The notes under the pieces were generated by a model that saw only the letters and a list, made by a program, of their open reading frames with translations, had not been told where the DNA came from and ran no database searches. Made by a program: the position numbers and the translations under genes. Positions 1-8,189 of a stretch of 64,000 nucleotides of DNA are shown piece by piece. Each line of letters opens with the position of its first letter. Position 1 is the first letter of the stretch. The DNA comes from Blautia sp. Marseille-P3201T (GTDB taxonomy: Bacteria > Bacillota > Clostridia > Lachnospirales > Lachnospiraceae), in assembly GCF_900120295.1 (NCBI RefSeq), contig NZ_LT635466.1, positions 97,739 through 161,738 of the forward strand, read 5' to 3'.

Positions 1-765
1 GGCGAGCAGACACAGTACATGGTCAAGGATCATCACGAGGCAATCATCAGCCGGGAGGACTTTGAAGCCGCTCACGCTTTTATTCACCAGCGGGCAACGG
101 AAAAAGGTGTCGTCAAAGGGAGCGACAAATACCAGAATCGCTACACCTTCTCCGGGAAGATCATCTGCGGCGAGTGCGGCGATACCTTTAAGCGCCGGAT
201 ACACAGCTGCACCGGATACAAATACACCGCATGGTGCTGCAGTACCCACATCAAGGATAAGGATAAATGCCACATGCTTTTTGTAAAGGACGATGATCTG
301 AAGCAGGCTTTCATCACCATGATGAACAAGCTGGTCTACGCGCACCGGATCATCCTAAAGCCATATGTTGAAGCATTGAAAAACACATCGTCTGATGACT
401 CGCTTCGGCGCATTCAGGAAATACAGACCCTATTGGCGCAGAATACAGAAAAGCGCGAGACGCTGACAAAGCTCATGACACAGGGCATCATCGACCCGAT
501 CCTTTTCAACAAAGAGACGAACGAGCTGCTTTCGCAGGCAGACAGTTTCCGGGATGAGATCAACGCCTTAAAAAACGCTGTTTCCGGAGATGTAACAAAG
601 GTTACCGCAGCCACAGCGCTTCTGCACTATACAGAAAAAGGCGGGATACTTCAGGACTTCGATGATGACCTGTTTAAAGAATATGTGAACCGCATCATTG
701 TCCGCTCCAGAAATGAAGTGCGCTTTGAACTGAAATGCGGTCTGACGCTTCGAGAAAGGATGTGA
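1..765 (+). CDS. Serine recombinase, C-terminal part (5' end outside window)
   Basis: The frame is open from base 1, so the start and the catalytic resolvase domain lie to the left of the window. The visible part has the end of a recombinase domain, then a zinc beta-ribbon with the Cys pairs IICGEC and CCSTHIKDKDKC, then a coiled-coil-like stretch rich in E, K and L, and a C-terminal tail of the kind seen in large serine recombinases. Such enzymes integrate and excise mobile elements at short att sites. It is followed 4 bp later by a second recombinase-type gene and then by a third. GC content is clearly higher than in the genes after about 3.8 kb, which fits acquired DNA. I am confident of the family; whether it is the main integrase or a partner cannot be told here. 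Confidence 0.85.
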   Translation, partial: GEQTQYMVKDHHEAIISREDFEAAHAFIHQRATEKGVVKGSDKYQNRYTFSGKIICGECGDTFKRRIHSCTGYKYTAWCCSTHIKDKDKCHMLFVKDDDLKQAFITMMNKLVYAHRIILKPYVEALKNTSSDDSLRRIQEIQTLLAQNTEKRETLTKLMTQGIIDPILFNKETNELLSQADSFRDEINALKNAVSGDVTKVTAATALLHYTEKGGILQDFDDDLFKEYVNRIIVRSRNEVRFELKCGLTLRERM

Positions 766-769
766 ATAC

Positions 770-1186
770 ATGGGACATACACCCTACGGCTACAGCATTG
801 AAAACGGCTGCGCCACGATTAAAGAGGATGAAGCCAATAAAATACGAAAGCTCTATGAGAATTACCTCTCCGGGATGGCACTGGCCAAGGCTGCTGCCGC
901 TGCTGGCATTGAAACCTACCACGGCACGGCAAAGCGCCTGATGGAAAACAGGCACTACCTCGGAGACGACTTTTACCCGGCTATCATTGATCAGGAAACC
1001 TACGATAAAGCTGCCGCCATCCGATTTGAACGCGCCGGGAAACTTGGCAGGCTGAACAGGAAAAAGAGTGTAAAACCCGCAGCGTCTCCTACCGGCTTTC
1101 GTATGGCTGCGGCAGAGCAACACTATGAAGATCCGAGGCTGCAGGCAGAATACCTCTACAGCCTCATTGAAAGCGAGGTAAGCTAA
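770..1186 (+). CDS. Small recombinase-domain protein without catalytic domain
   Basis: This 138-residue protein opens with [12 protein letters not shown], which resembles the 'PYGY' entry of the Recombinase domain that follows the resolvase domain in large serine recombinases. The [15 protein letters not shown] and [16 protein letters not shown] stretches also fit that domain. There is no resolvase domain, so no nucleophilic serine, and no zinc ribbon. It sits between two larger recombinase genes, 4 bp after the first and overlapping the next by one base (TAATG), so the three are probably translated together. It could be an accessory DNA-binding subunit of the recombination complex or a degenerate recombinase. 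The tight coupling and intact frame favour a retained function, which is inference. Confidence 0.7.
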   Translation: MGHTPYGYSIENGCATIKEDEANKIRKLYENYLSGMALAKAAAAAGIETYHGTAKRLMENRHYLGDDFYPAIIDQETYDKAAAIRFERAGKLGRLNRKKSVKPAASPTGFRMAAAEQHYEDPRLQAEYLYSLIESEVS

Positions 1187-2754
1187 TGGGAAATGTAATG
1201 GTGATTCCGGCCAGACGGCAGGTCGGAAATACAGTAAAGCAATCAGCGCAGAAAAAACTCCGTGTTGCAGCCTACTGCCGCGTCAGCACGGATTCCGAAG
1301 AACAGGAAACAAGCTACGAGGCTCAGGTCACGCACTACACCGAGTACATTCAAAAGAATCCGGAATGGGAGCTGGCGGGCATATTTGCAGACGACGGTAT
1401 CTCCGGCACCAACACAAAAAAGCGTGATGAATTCAATCGAATGATCGACGAGTGCATGGCTGGTAACATCGACATGGTCATCACCAAGTCCATCAGCCGA
1501 TTTGCTCGAAACACTCTCGACTGCCTGCAATACATCCGGCAGCTGAAGGATAAGAACATACCTGTTTATTTTGAGAAGGAAGCCATCAACACGCTGGACG
1601 CTAAGGGCGAGGTGCTGATCACGATTATGGCGAGCCTTGCCCAGCAGGAAAGCCAGTCAATGAGCCAGAACATCAAACTGGGACTGCAGTACCGCTACCA
1701 GCAAGGTAAGGTGCAGGTCAATCACAATCGATTCCTCGGATACACCAAGGATGAAAATGGGCACCTGATCATCGATCCGGAGCAGGCAGAAATCGTAAAG
1801 CGCATCTACCGGGAATACCTCGAAGGCTCCAGCATGGATAAGATCGCCGACGGGCTTATGGCTGACGGTATCCTCACCGGCGCTGGCAAGACAAAATGGC
1901 ACACCAGCACCATCAACAAGATTCTCCGCAACGAGAAATACATGGGTGACGCACTCCTGCAAAAGACCTACACCACAGACTTCCTGACAAAGAAGCGCAT
2001 CAAGAACAACGGCACCGTTCCTCAATACTACGTCGAGGGCGACCATGAAGCGATCATTCCGAAAGAGCTCTTCATGCAGGTGCAGGCGGAGCTTGTCCGT
2101 CGCCGGGTAGTCCACGTCAGCCCGACCGGCAAGAAACGCAGCTTCTCCTGCAATCACTGTTTTGCACAGATGGTTTTCTGCGGAGACTGCGGCGAGCTTT
2201 ACAGGCGCGTTCACTGGAACAACCACGGCTGCAAGTCCATCGTCTGGCGTTGCATCAGTCGCTTGGAGCCCTCCTCCGCTGAAAAGGACTGTACCAACCG
2301 GACGGTCAACGAGCTCCTGCTGCAGGAAGTCACGGTCAAGGCCTTCCATCAGATTCTTACTGAACGGGACTTTTTCCTGAAAACCTTACAGCAGAACATA
2401 GCCAAGGCCGTGGTTAACGCTGACACTCTCTCACCGGACGGCATTCAGGCACGGCTGGAGGAACTTCAAAAAGAGCTCATCAAGAAGGCAAATAACAAAC
2501 AGGACTATGACGCCATCGCTGATGAGATTTTCCGGCTCCGTGAACAGAAAGAACAATCAGAGCTTGACAGCCACCACCGGGAAGAAGCCATGAACCGGAT
2601 CAAGGAGCTGCAGGACTTCATCTCCGAGCAGGAAACCGACATAACACAGTTTGATGAAGCGCTGGTCAAAAAGCTCATCGAGAAGATCACCGTCTTTGCC
2701 GACCACTTCACCGTGGAATTCAAGTCCGGCATTACAATCGACATAGAATCATAA
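1186..2754 (+). CDS. Large serine recombinase (integrase of a mobile element)
   Basis: A complete 522-residue enzyme that would cut and rejoin att sites through a covalent phosphoserine bond. The resolvase domain covers about residues 25-170. YCRVSTD contains the nucleophile Ser34, and SISRFARNT is the conserved arginine-bearing active-site motif. A Recombinase domain follows (about 185-290), then a zinc ribbon with the pairs CNHC, CGDC and later Cys residues (about 325-385), then a coiled coil (about 415-475). The start overlaps the stop of the previous gene. The reading direction leads towards the probable attachment site at the rlmD 3' end. Tandem serine-recombinase sets are typical of integrative conjugative elements of Gram-positive bacteria. 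Family assignment is secure; the target site is inferred from position. Confidence 0.93.
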   Translation: MGNVMVIPARRQVGNTVKQSAQKKLRVAAYCRVSTDSEEQETSYEAQVTHYTEYIQKNPEWELAGIFADDGISGTNTKKRDEFNRMIDECMAGNIDMVITKSISRFARNTLDCLQYIRQLKDKNIPVYFEKEAINTLDAKGEVLITIMASLAQQESQSMSQNIKLGLQYRYQQGKVQVNHNRFLGYTKDENGHLIIDPEQAEIVKRIYREYLEGSSMDKIADGLMADGILTGAGKTKWHTSTINKILRNEKYMGDALLQKTYTTDFLTKKRIKNNGTVPQYYVEGDHEAIIPKELFMQVQAELVRRRVVHVSPTGKKRSFSCNHCFAQMVFCGDCGELYRRVHWNNHGCKSIVWRCISRLEPSSAEKDCTNRTVNELLLQEVTVKAFHQILTERDFFLKTLQQNIAKAVVNADTLSPDGIQARLEELQKELIKKANNKQDYDAIADEIFRLREQKEQSELDSHHREEAMNRIKELQDFISEQETDITQFDEALVKKLIEKITVFADHFTVEFKSGITIDIES

Positions 2755-2758
2755 AAAG

Positions 2759-2804
2759 AGCAAGCATCGCAGACTTATTATCTGAGATGCTTGTTTGCTT
2801 TACC
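2759..2804 (+). terminator. Hairpin terminator after the recombinase genes
   Basis: Five bases after the recombinase stop, AAGCATC...CAGA pairs with TCTG...GATGCTT across a short loop, followed by a T-rich stretch. It overlaps the end of the convergent gene, so it probably stops transcripts from both sides. Confidence 0.6.
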
Positions 2805-3627
2805 TCCAACATGTTAAAGGTTTTATTTCAATTATTCGATCTGGAGAAATCTGAATACCGTTTTTCATCAGGAGGATATGTTCAAATGGCTCTCCAAAAG
2901 CGGTATCGTAAGCCATCGTTAAATACATCAATACTTTGTCCTTATCGCTCTGATCATCGTCCCCGTCAAAAACAATATCGGAACCGTTTACTTGAGCTAC
3001 TATTTCATATGGGAAATGCGACTGCTCCCATTCCTCAGATAAATTTAATCTTAATAGGTTGTCAATATCCCATAGTATTTCCGGGCGACGATGAACCTGA
3101 CCCCCGTAAGGACTTCTTTCCCATACCGATAAAAACCCGCAAGTCGTAAAATCATAATAGAACTTTCTTCCAATCGACCAGCATAAATATTCCTGTGTAC
3201 CTGTTCTGGGACAATTGCCAGCGTTATAAGAAATATCAAAGACTTTCCCATTATATGTCAATAGAGCGTCCTCTATATTTATTATTATCCCGTGCCGGTC
3301 TAAAAAAACTCTCAATTCTGATTCGTCACAAAGATATGCTTGCTGTAAATCTAAGATTCCATATTTCTTTATGGCTTCACACTCGTTTGCACTCGTCGTC
3401 ACGTGAAAATACACAAAATTAAAATCAAGATATGTCCTCGGAAGATGTCCGAATCTTTTTATTACATCTTCCACTAAATCATCTGTATATCTGTATTCGC
3501 TTTCATGCCCTACGAATTGTTCCCAAGTTGAAATGTCTACTCCGCTTAGTCCTACTAATGTTTTGCAGGCATTTGCAGAAGATCGTATATCATAAGTACT
3601 AAACAAATACAAAACCTCCTCTGACAT
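2800..3627 (-). CDS. Unrecognised orphan protein at the element end, possible ADP-ribosyltransferase-like fold
   Basis: I do not recognise the family. The protein is 275 residues from the ATG at 3627. A TTG at 3606 has a much better ribosome-binding site (GAGGAGG, 8 bases upstream), so the product may begin at MFSTYDIRSS with 268 residues. Visible features are an early YFHVTTSAN segment followed by AIKKYGILDLQQAY, a central IGRKFYYDFTTCGF, then GGQVHRRPE, and a C-terminal NGIQISPDRIIEIKPL. The 'HVT...GI' start and 'I.P..I.EI' ending recall the beta-strand pattern of ART-fold enzymes (DarT, RNA 2'-phosphotransferase). This is a pattern impression, not a homology result. There is no signal peptide or membrane segment. 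It lies between the recombinases and rlmD, so it is probably cargo of the element. Confidence 0.6.
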   Translation of the reverse strand: MSEEVLYLFSTYDIRSSANACKTLVGLSGVDISTWEQFVGHESEYRYTDDLVEDVIKRFGHLPRTYLDFNFVYFHVTTSANECEAIKKYGILDLQQAYLCDESELRVFLDRHGIIINIEDALLTYNGKVFDISYNAGNCPRTGTQEYLCWSIGRKFYYDFTTCGFLSVWERSPYGGQVHRRPEILWDIDNLLRLNLSEEWEQSHFPYEIVAQVNGSDIVFDGDDDQSDKDKVLMYLTMAYDTAFGEPFEHILLMKNGIQISPDRIIEIKPLTCWR

Positions 3628-3652
3628 CTATCTCACAGCCACAACTACCCCA

Positions 3653-3702
3653 ACATCTAACTCGGCAACTCAACATATTGACATCTATCAAGGCAACTCA
3701 AC
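3653..3702. repeat. Two 22-bp direct repeats upstream of the orphan gene
   Basis: ACATCTA-N4-GGCAACTCAAC occurs at 3653-3674 and again at 3681-3702, a period of 28 bp. A third partial copy (ACATCTA) lies at 3624-3630 over the ATG of the orphan gene. Their position between the recombinase cassette and the rlmD junction suggests binding sites for a recombinase, directionality factor or element regulator. Confidence 0.6.
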
Positions 3703-3817
3703 TCTCACACTTTTTGAGCCGGATTGCCCTTGGATAAGTTACCGAGAAGCGTTTGCCCTGCCCGATGCCAAATTTGTCCGATCGCCCGAAAACCGCAGTA
3801 TTACTGGGCTTTCGCGC
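3703..3817. other. Probable element/chromosome junction region
   Basis: No gene is seen between the direct repeats and the rlmD stop. The sequence from about 3720 to 3815 is GC-richer than rlmD itself. If the element is inserted in the 3' end of rlmD, one att half-site should lie at about 3815-3860, across the last codons of rlmD. The matching half-site would be left of the window, so the repeat cannot be confirmed here. Confidence 0.4.
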
Positions 3818-5215
3818 CTATTTTCCTTCGACCCTTGACATCAAACAGACCGTCTCCACATGCACCGTCTGACAAAATTGATCCACACAGCAAACCTTCT
3901 CCACCTGATATCCTCTTCCCAAAAACATCTCCAAATCCCTTGCCAGACTTGTAGGTTTACAGGAAATATACACCAGTTTATCCACTCCATAATCAATAAT
4001 CTTCGGCAATGCCTTTGGATGAATTCCATCTCTTGGAGGGTCCAATACAATAAAGTCCGGTTTTTCCTGAATATCATCCAACACCTTCAGCACATCCCCT
4101 GCAATAAACCTGCAGTTTTCAATTCCGTTCAAATGTGCATTTTCCCCTGCTGCCTTCACTGCTTCCTCCACAATTTCCACACCAATGACTTCTTTTGCCA
4201 CAGAAGCCATAATCTGTGAAATGGTACCGGTTCCGCTATAAAGGTCAAATACTGTCATTTCCTTTGTATCACCGATATATTCTCTGGCAGTTTTGTAAAG
4301 CACCTCTGCCCCATAAGAATTAGGCTGGAAAAAGGAAAATGGTGTAATTTTAAACTTCAATCCTAAAATTTCTTCGTAAAAATAGTCCTGTCCATAGAGA
4401 ATTCTGGTTTCATCGCTTCTTACCACATCAGAAAGAGAATTGTTGATAATGTGCAGAAAACCTACGATTTTTCCCTCTAACGGTAACTCTAATAAACGGT
4501 TTTGCAGCTCTGCAAAATCTGTTTCAATTTCACTTGTAGTTACCAGATTTACCAGAATTTCCCCTGTTGTGTTTCCTCTGCGTAAAAGCAAATGGCGCAA
4601 AAATCCTGTATGCTGCATTTTATGGTAATAGGAAAATCCTTCTTCTCTGCAATATTCCAAAATGCAAGTAAGTATTTTTGTCATATCCTCATGTACCAGC
4701 TTACAGTCACAGGCATTTAACACATCATAAGTACTTCCCTTTTTATGAAGTCCTAAGGATAACGGACCATCTTTATATTCATCTCCAAAGGAAAACTCCA
4801 TTTTATTTCGATATGCAAACTCCTGTGGACTTCCTTTAATTCCCTCAAAAATATAATCCGGTTTGCCTTCTGTATCTACCTGTCCTCCTCTGATTACTGC
4901 TTCGTCAATTAACTTCTTGACCTGTGCTGCCTTCATATTTAACTGTTCTTCATAAGACATTGTCTGATACATACAGCCTCCACAGGCAGGAAAAATGCTG
5001 CATACAGGCTCCCTCACTTCCAAAGGAGATTTCTCCAAAACTTCCAACAATCTGCCTTCCAGACGTGTTCCCTTCTTTTTATTAATCATAAAGCGAACCT
5101 TCTGTCCCGGAATACCGTTTTTTACTACAACTGTTTTTCCTTCTACCTGTACTTTTCCCTTATTTGGAAACTCTACTGTTTCAATAATTCCCTCGTAAAT
5201 TTCTCCCTTTTTCAA
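3818..5215 (-). CDS. rlmD: 23S rRNA (uracil-5-)-methyltransferase RlmD/RumA type
   Basis: Methylates a uridine of 23S rRNA at C5 using S-adenosylmethionine. An N-terminal TRAM domain (about 1-60) is followed by an iron-sulfur cluster motif with Cys72, Cys78 and Cys81 and a later Cys in the NACDC segment. The SAM-binding motif is FDLYSGTGTI. The motif VLDPPRDG comes next, then the catalytic Cys419 in YISCKPTSLARD and the general-base Glu454 in HVETVCLMS. At 465 residues it has full family length. The start is a TTG with AGGA 8-9 bases upstream. The extreme C terminus (SRVEGK) may be partly element-encoded, because the 3' end of this gene is a known insertion site for conjugative elements. RlmD versus the paralogue RlmCD cannot be settled by eye. 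Confidence 0.9.
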   Translation of the reverse strand: MKKGEIYEGIIETVEFPNKGKVQVEGKTVVVKNGIPGQKVRFMINKKKGTRLEGRLLEVLEKSPLEVREPVCSIFPACGGCMYQTMSYEEQLNMKAAQVKKLIDEAVIRGGQVDTEGKPDYIFEGIKGSPQEFAYRNKMEFSFGDEYKDGPLSLGLHKKGSTYDVLNACDCKLVHEDMTKILTCILEYCREEGFSYYHKMQHTGFLRHLLLRRGNTTGEILVNLVTTSEIETDFAELQNRLLELPLEGKIVGFLHIINNSLSDVVRSDETRILYGQDYFYEEILGLKFKITPFSFFQPNSYGAEVLYKTAREYIGDTKEMTVFDLYSGTGTISQIMASVAKEVIGVEIVEEAVKAAGENAHLNGIENCRFIAGDVLKVLDDIQEKPDFIVLDPPRDGIHPKALPKIIDYGVDKLVYISCKPTSLARDLEMFLGRGYQVEKVCCVDQFCQTVHVETVCLMSRVEGK

Positions 5216-5245
5216 ATTATAATTCCTTTCTGTTTTTCATTACAT

Positions 5246-5374
5246 AAAAAGATTGCGCAACAGCGCAATCTCCGCGTGCGAGCGGTTCACATAGTGATAA
5301 TTTCATCTCCGCGAGCTGCGCATCCTTGCGAAGCCTTTTTTGTTTCATAGGACGCAATTTCCTATGAAACAAAA
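5246..5374 (+). repeat. Structured intergenic repeat B, copy 1
   Basis: A ~130-bp element also present at 50521-50650. It contains hairpin GATTGCGC/GCGCAATC with loop AACA, a middle imperfect stem GCTGCGC/GCGAAGC followed by a T-run, and a third hairpin GTTTCATAGG/CCTATGAAAC. Two stem pairs differ from the other copy by compensatory changes, which points to selection on structure. It separates the acidic-tailed membrane protein gene from rlmD. Confidence 0.8.
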
Positions 5375-5398
5375 GAAGCTTCGGTCTCCCGAAGCTTC
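5375..5398 (-). terminator. Terminator of the acidic-tailed membrane protein gene
   Basis: Perfect 10-bp stem GAAGCTTCGG/CCGAAGCTTC with a 4-base loop. On the minus strand it is followed by TTTTGTTT, just after the stop at 5410. Confidence 0.8.
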
Positions 5399-5409
5399 CT
5401 GTTTCTTTC

Positions 5410-5652
5410 CTATTTATCTTCTTCGTCCTCATCCTCGTCTTCAAAATAGTCATCGAAATCATCATCAAAGTCTTCTTCGAAATCTTCCAGATAATCCGGT
5501 GTAAAGAAGCGGTAAACTGCATAAGCAATTCCGGCGATTGCTGCTACTGCACCAATAATTGCCAATACCCATAATACCGTATTTTTGTTTTTTTCTTCCT
5601 CTTTCTTCTGTAATGCTGTGATTAAATTCTCAATACGATTCATATACTGCAC
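5410..5652 (-). CDS. Small single-pass membrane protein with acidic C-terminal tail
   Basis: About 77-80 residues. The N-terminal part is charged (NRIENLITALQKKEEEKNKN). One hydrophobic segment follows (about residues 25-48, LWVLAIIGAVAAIAGIAYAV). The last ~28 residues are almost all D, E, F and Y (for example EDFEEDFDDDFDDYFEDED). Two starts are possible: GTG at 5652, very close to AGAGAGGA, or ATG at 5643, rather far from it; neither is ideal. Small proteins of this layout are common in Lachnospiraceae and I know of no proven function. It is a separate transcript with its own terminator, between pcrA and rlmD. The acidic tail could bind cations or a basic partner at the membrane, which is speculation. 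Confidence 0.75.
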   Translation of the reverse strand: MQYMNRIENLITALQKKEEEKNKNTVLWVLAIIGAVAAIAGIAYAVYRFFTPDYLEDFEEDFDDDFDDYFEDEDEDEEDK

Positions 5653-5797
5653 CGTCCTCTCTTTTTACAAGCTATTGTAAAATCTGTTGAAAGCTGTTGT
5701 TTACTCAACTTTTTTTCTTCTATTATACCACTGTAATCTGAATTTTACTATCCCTTCTTAAATTTTTCAAGGGGAGTTTTCCAATTTCAAAAACTTC

Positions 5798-8008
5798 TTA
5801 AATTTTTTTCAATTTTGCAAAGGATGCAAACATTTTCTTCACACCGACTTTATCAAAATTCACAGTTACCTCGTAATCTCTGCCGCCTTCTGTAATATCC
5901 GTCACCACACCTGCTCCAAACTTAATATGTTTTACCGTGTCACCCACTCCGTAGTCAAGCCCCTGCGCTTTTTTCACCTCAAACTGTTTTGGTATAAATG
6001 CAGGCTGTTTAAATGCCTGTTTCATCTGCTGATAAGATGTTGGCATTGGTATTTCTTTTAATTTTTTCTCTGGAAACTCTCTTCCCAGTTCCACTAACTC
6101 TCTTGGAATTTCTTTAATAAAGCGGGATACCTTATTATATTGTGTTTCCCCCCTGATCATTCTCTGCTGTGCACATGTCAAAGTTAAATCTTTCATGGCT
6201 CTTGTAATTCCAACATAGCAAAGCCGTCTTTCTTCCTCAATTTCCGTAGGGTCATCTGCTGTAATTGTCATATAGCTTGGGAAAATACCATCTTCCATAC
6301 CTGCAAGATACACATAAGGAAATTCCAAACCCTTGGCACTGTGTAAGGTCATTAAAAGTACCTGATTATCATCGCCATCCACAGAGTCAATATCTGCTAC
6401 CAGTGCTACTTCCTCTAAAAATCCGGATAAAGTAGGAGTTTCATTTTCTTCCTCATAGGAAACTACCTTTGTAATCAACTCGTCAATATTTTCAATTCTA
6501 GCCTCTGCTTCATCTGTGCCTTCATTTCGCAGTTCTTCCACATACCCTGTACTTTCTATAATATCCTTTAAAAGCTCGGAAGGTGAAAGAAATTCCTGCT
6601 TACTTCTCAATGTTTGAATAAAAGTAACAAAAGGCTCTACTTTCACGGCTGCTCTGCCAATAGATGGAATTTGTTCTGCCTCCCGAAGTGCATCGTAAAA
6701 TCCCATTCCTCTTTCGCTGGCATAATCCTGTACACGACTTAAAGTAGTGGCTCCAATTCCTCTTTTCGGCACATTAATAATTCTTCTCACTGCCAAATCA
6801 TCTTTTGCATTATCTACTGTTTTTAAATATGCCAGCAAATCTTTAATTTCCTTTCTGGCATAGAAGTTTACACCACCTACCAGCTTATACGGAATATTCG
6901 CCATCAAAAGTTTTTCTTCAAAAAGACGGGACTGGGCATTTGTTCTGTACAATACAGCAAAGTCACGATACTCTCCATCGCCTTCCCGTACCTTTTTGCT
7001 GATTTCTCCGACCACATATTCTGCCTCTTCATAGGCATTCATAAACTGTCTGAAATGAAGCTTTTCACCTTCTTCATTCTCTGTCCAAAGAGTTTTTCTC
7101 TTTCTCTCCATATTATTTTGAATAACCTGATTTGCTGCATTTAAAATATTCTGCGTTGAACGGTAATTCTGTTCCAGACGAATAACTTTTGCATTGGAAA
7201 ATACCTTTTCAAATCCTAAAATATTTCCGATATTTGCTCCTCTGAACTTGTAAATCGACTGGTCATCATCCCCGACTACACAGAGATTTTGATATTTACT
7301 TGCTAAAAGGCTTACAAATTTAAACTGTGCTGTATTGGTATCCTGATATTCATCTACCATAATATAACGGAAACGCTCCTGAAAATATTCCAGCACATCA
7401 GGACAGGACTGAAAAAGCTCTACGGTTTTTACAATTAAATCATCAAAATCCAGTGCATTATTTTTTTTCAATTCCTTTTGATATTCCTTGTATGCCAAAG
7501 TAATTTTCTTCTTAGAAAAATCTGCCATATTTTGTAATTCATATTCTTCCGGACTGATTAATTCATCTTTCGCGGAAGAAATCGCTGCCAAAATTGCTTT
7601 TTCTTTATAAACTTTTGTATCAATATTGAGACGCTTACAAATATCCTTCATCAATGTTTTCTGGTCATCTGCATCATAGATCGTAAAATTTGTATCATAT
7701 CCCAAGCGGTCGATAAAACGGCGAAGCATTCGCACACAGCTGGAATGGAAAGTAGATACCCAAATACTTTCCGCACCAAATCCCACGATTTTATCCACCC
7801 TTTCACGCATCTCACCTGCTGCTTTATTTGTAAAGGTAATTGCCATAATATTCCATGGATTTACACCCTTTTCTTCTATTAAATAAGCAATTCTATGTGT
7901 AAGAACCCTTGTCTTTCCTGAACCGGCTCCTGCCAGAATAAGTACAGGTCCTTCTGTATGAAAAACAGCCTCTCTTTGTTCTGTATTTAATGTATCATAG
8001 ATACTCAT
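5798..8008 (-). CDS. pcrA: ATP-dependent DNA helicase PcrA/UvrD
   Basis: SF1A 3'-5' helicase for excision repair and for clearing recombination and replication intermediates. Walker A is GAGSGKT (27-33). The DEYQDT Walker B/motif II is at about residue 225, QSIYKFRGA is motif III, and LMTLHSAKGLEFP and RRLCYVGITRA are motifs V and VI. At 736 residues it has the usual PcrA length, and the C terminus carries the tudor-like PcrA tail (VGDTVKHIKFGAGVV). ATG start with GGAGG 10 bases upstream. It is monocistronic. A GAACAAATGTTT box just upstream (8046-8057) matches the Firmicutes LexA consensus and suggests SOS induction. Confidence 0.96.
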   Translation of the reverse strand: MSIYDTLNTEQREAVFHTEGPVLILAGAGSGKTRVLTHRIAYLIEEKGVNPWNIMAITFTNKAAGEMRERVDKIVGFGAESIWVSTFHSSCVRMLRRFIDRLGYDTNFTIYDADDQKTLMKDICKRLNIDTKVYKEKAILAAISSAKDELISPEEYELQNMADFSKKKITLAYKEYQKELKKNNALDFDDLIVKTVELFQSCPDVLEYFQERFRYIMVDEYQDTNTAQFKFVSLLASKYQNLCVVGDDDQSIYKFRGANIGNILGFEKVFSNAKVIRLEQNYRSTQNILNAANQVIQNNMERKRKTLWTENEEGEKLHFRQFMNAYEEAEYVVGEISKKVREGDGEYRDFAVLYRTNAQSRLFEEKLLMANIPYKLVGGVNFYARKEIKDLLAYLKTVDNAKDDLAVRRIINVPKRGIGATTLSRVQDYASERGMGFYDALREAEQIPSIGRAAVKVEPFVTFIQTLRSKQEFLSPSELLKDIIESTGYVEELRNEGTDEAEARIENIDELITKVVSYEEENETPTLSGFLEEVALVADIDSVDGDDNQVLLMTLHSAKGLEFPYVYLAGMEDGIFPSYMTITADDPTEIEEERRLCYVGITRAMKDLTLTCAQQRMIRGETQYNKVSRFIKEIPRELVELGREFPEKKLKEIPMPTSYQQMKQAFKQPAFIPKQFEVKKAQGLDYGVGDTVKHIKFGAGVVTDITEGGRDYEVTVNFDKVGVKKMFASFAKLKKI

Positions 8009-8045
8009 TTTTATTTATCCTCCATTTAAACTCCTGTTACAATCA

Positions 8046-8057
8046 AAACATTTGTTC
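8046..8057 (-). promoter_or_regulatory. LexA (SOS) box of pcrA
   Basis: The minus strand reads GAACAAATGTTT, fitting the Bacillus-type consensus GAACRNRYGTTY. It lies just downstream of a plausible promoter (TTGCGT, 18 bp, TATATT), where a bound repressor would block initiation. The identical 12-mer precedes uvrA at 44212-44223. Confidence 0.7.
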
Positions 8058-8141
8058 TTCTAATATAACATATCTTTTTTTAACAACGCAAGTACAAAAA
8101 GTCTGTCAACTTGATTTCTTTTTCAAATCTGAAATACCCTC

Positions 8142-8170
8142 TTTACAAATAGTATTCAAAACCATATAAT
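8142..8170 (+). promoter_or_regulatory. Promoter of the DUF1836 gene
   Basis: -35 TTTACA (8142-8147), 17-bp spacer, -10 TATAAT (8165-8170), about 20 bp before the ATG. Confidence 0.7.
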
Positions 8171-8189
8171 AGGGAGTAGAGGTGATAAC

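Noticed and set aside
1657..2349. 230-residue minus-strand open frame inside the serine recombinase gene
   Set aside because: Antisense to a clear recombinase in GC-rich DNA where stop codons are rarer; no recognised domain and no ribosome-binding site.
3724..3954. 76-residue plus-strand frame across the rlmD end
   Set aside because: Pro- and Ser-rich shadow spanning the presumed integration junction; no ribosome-binding site.
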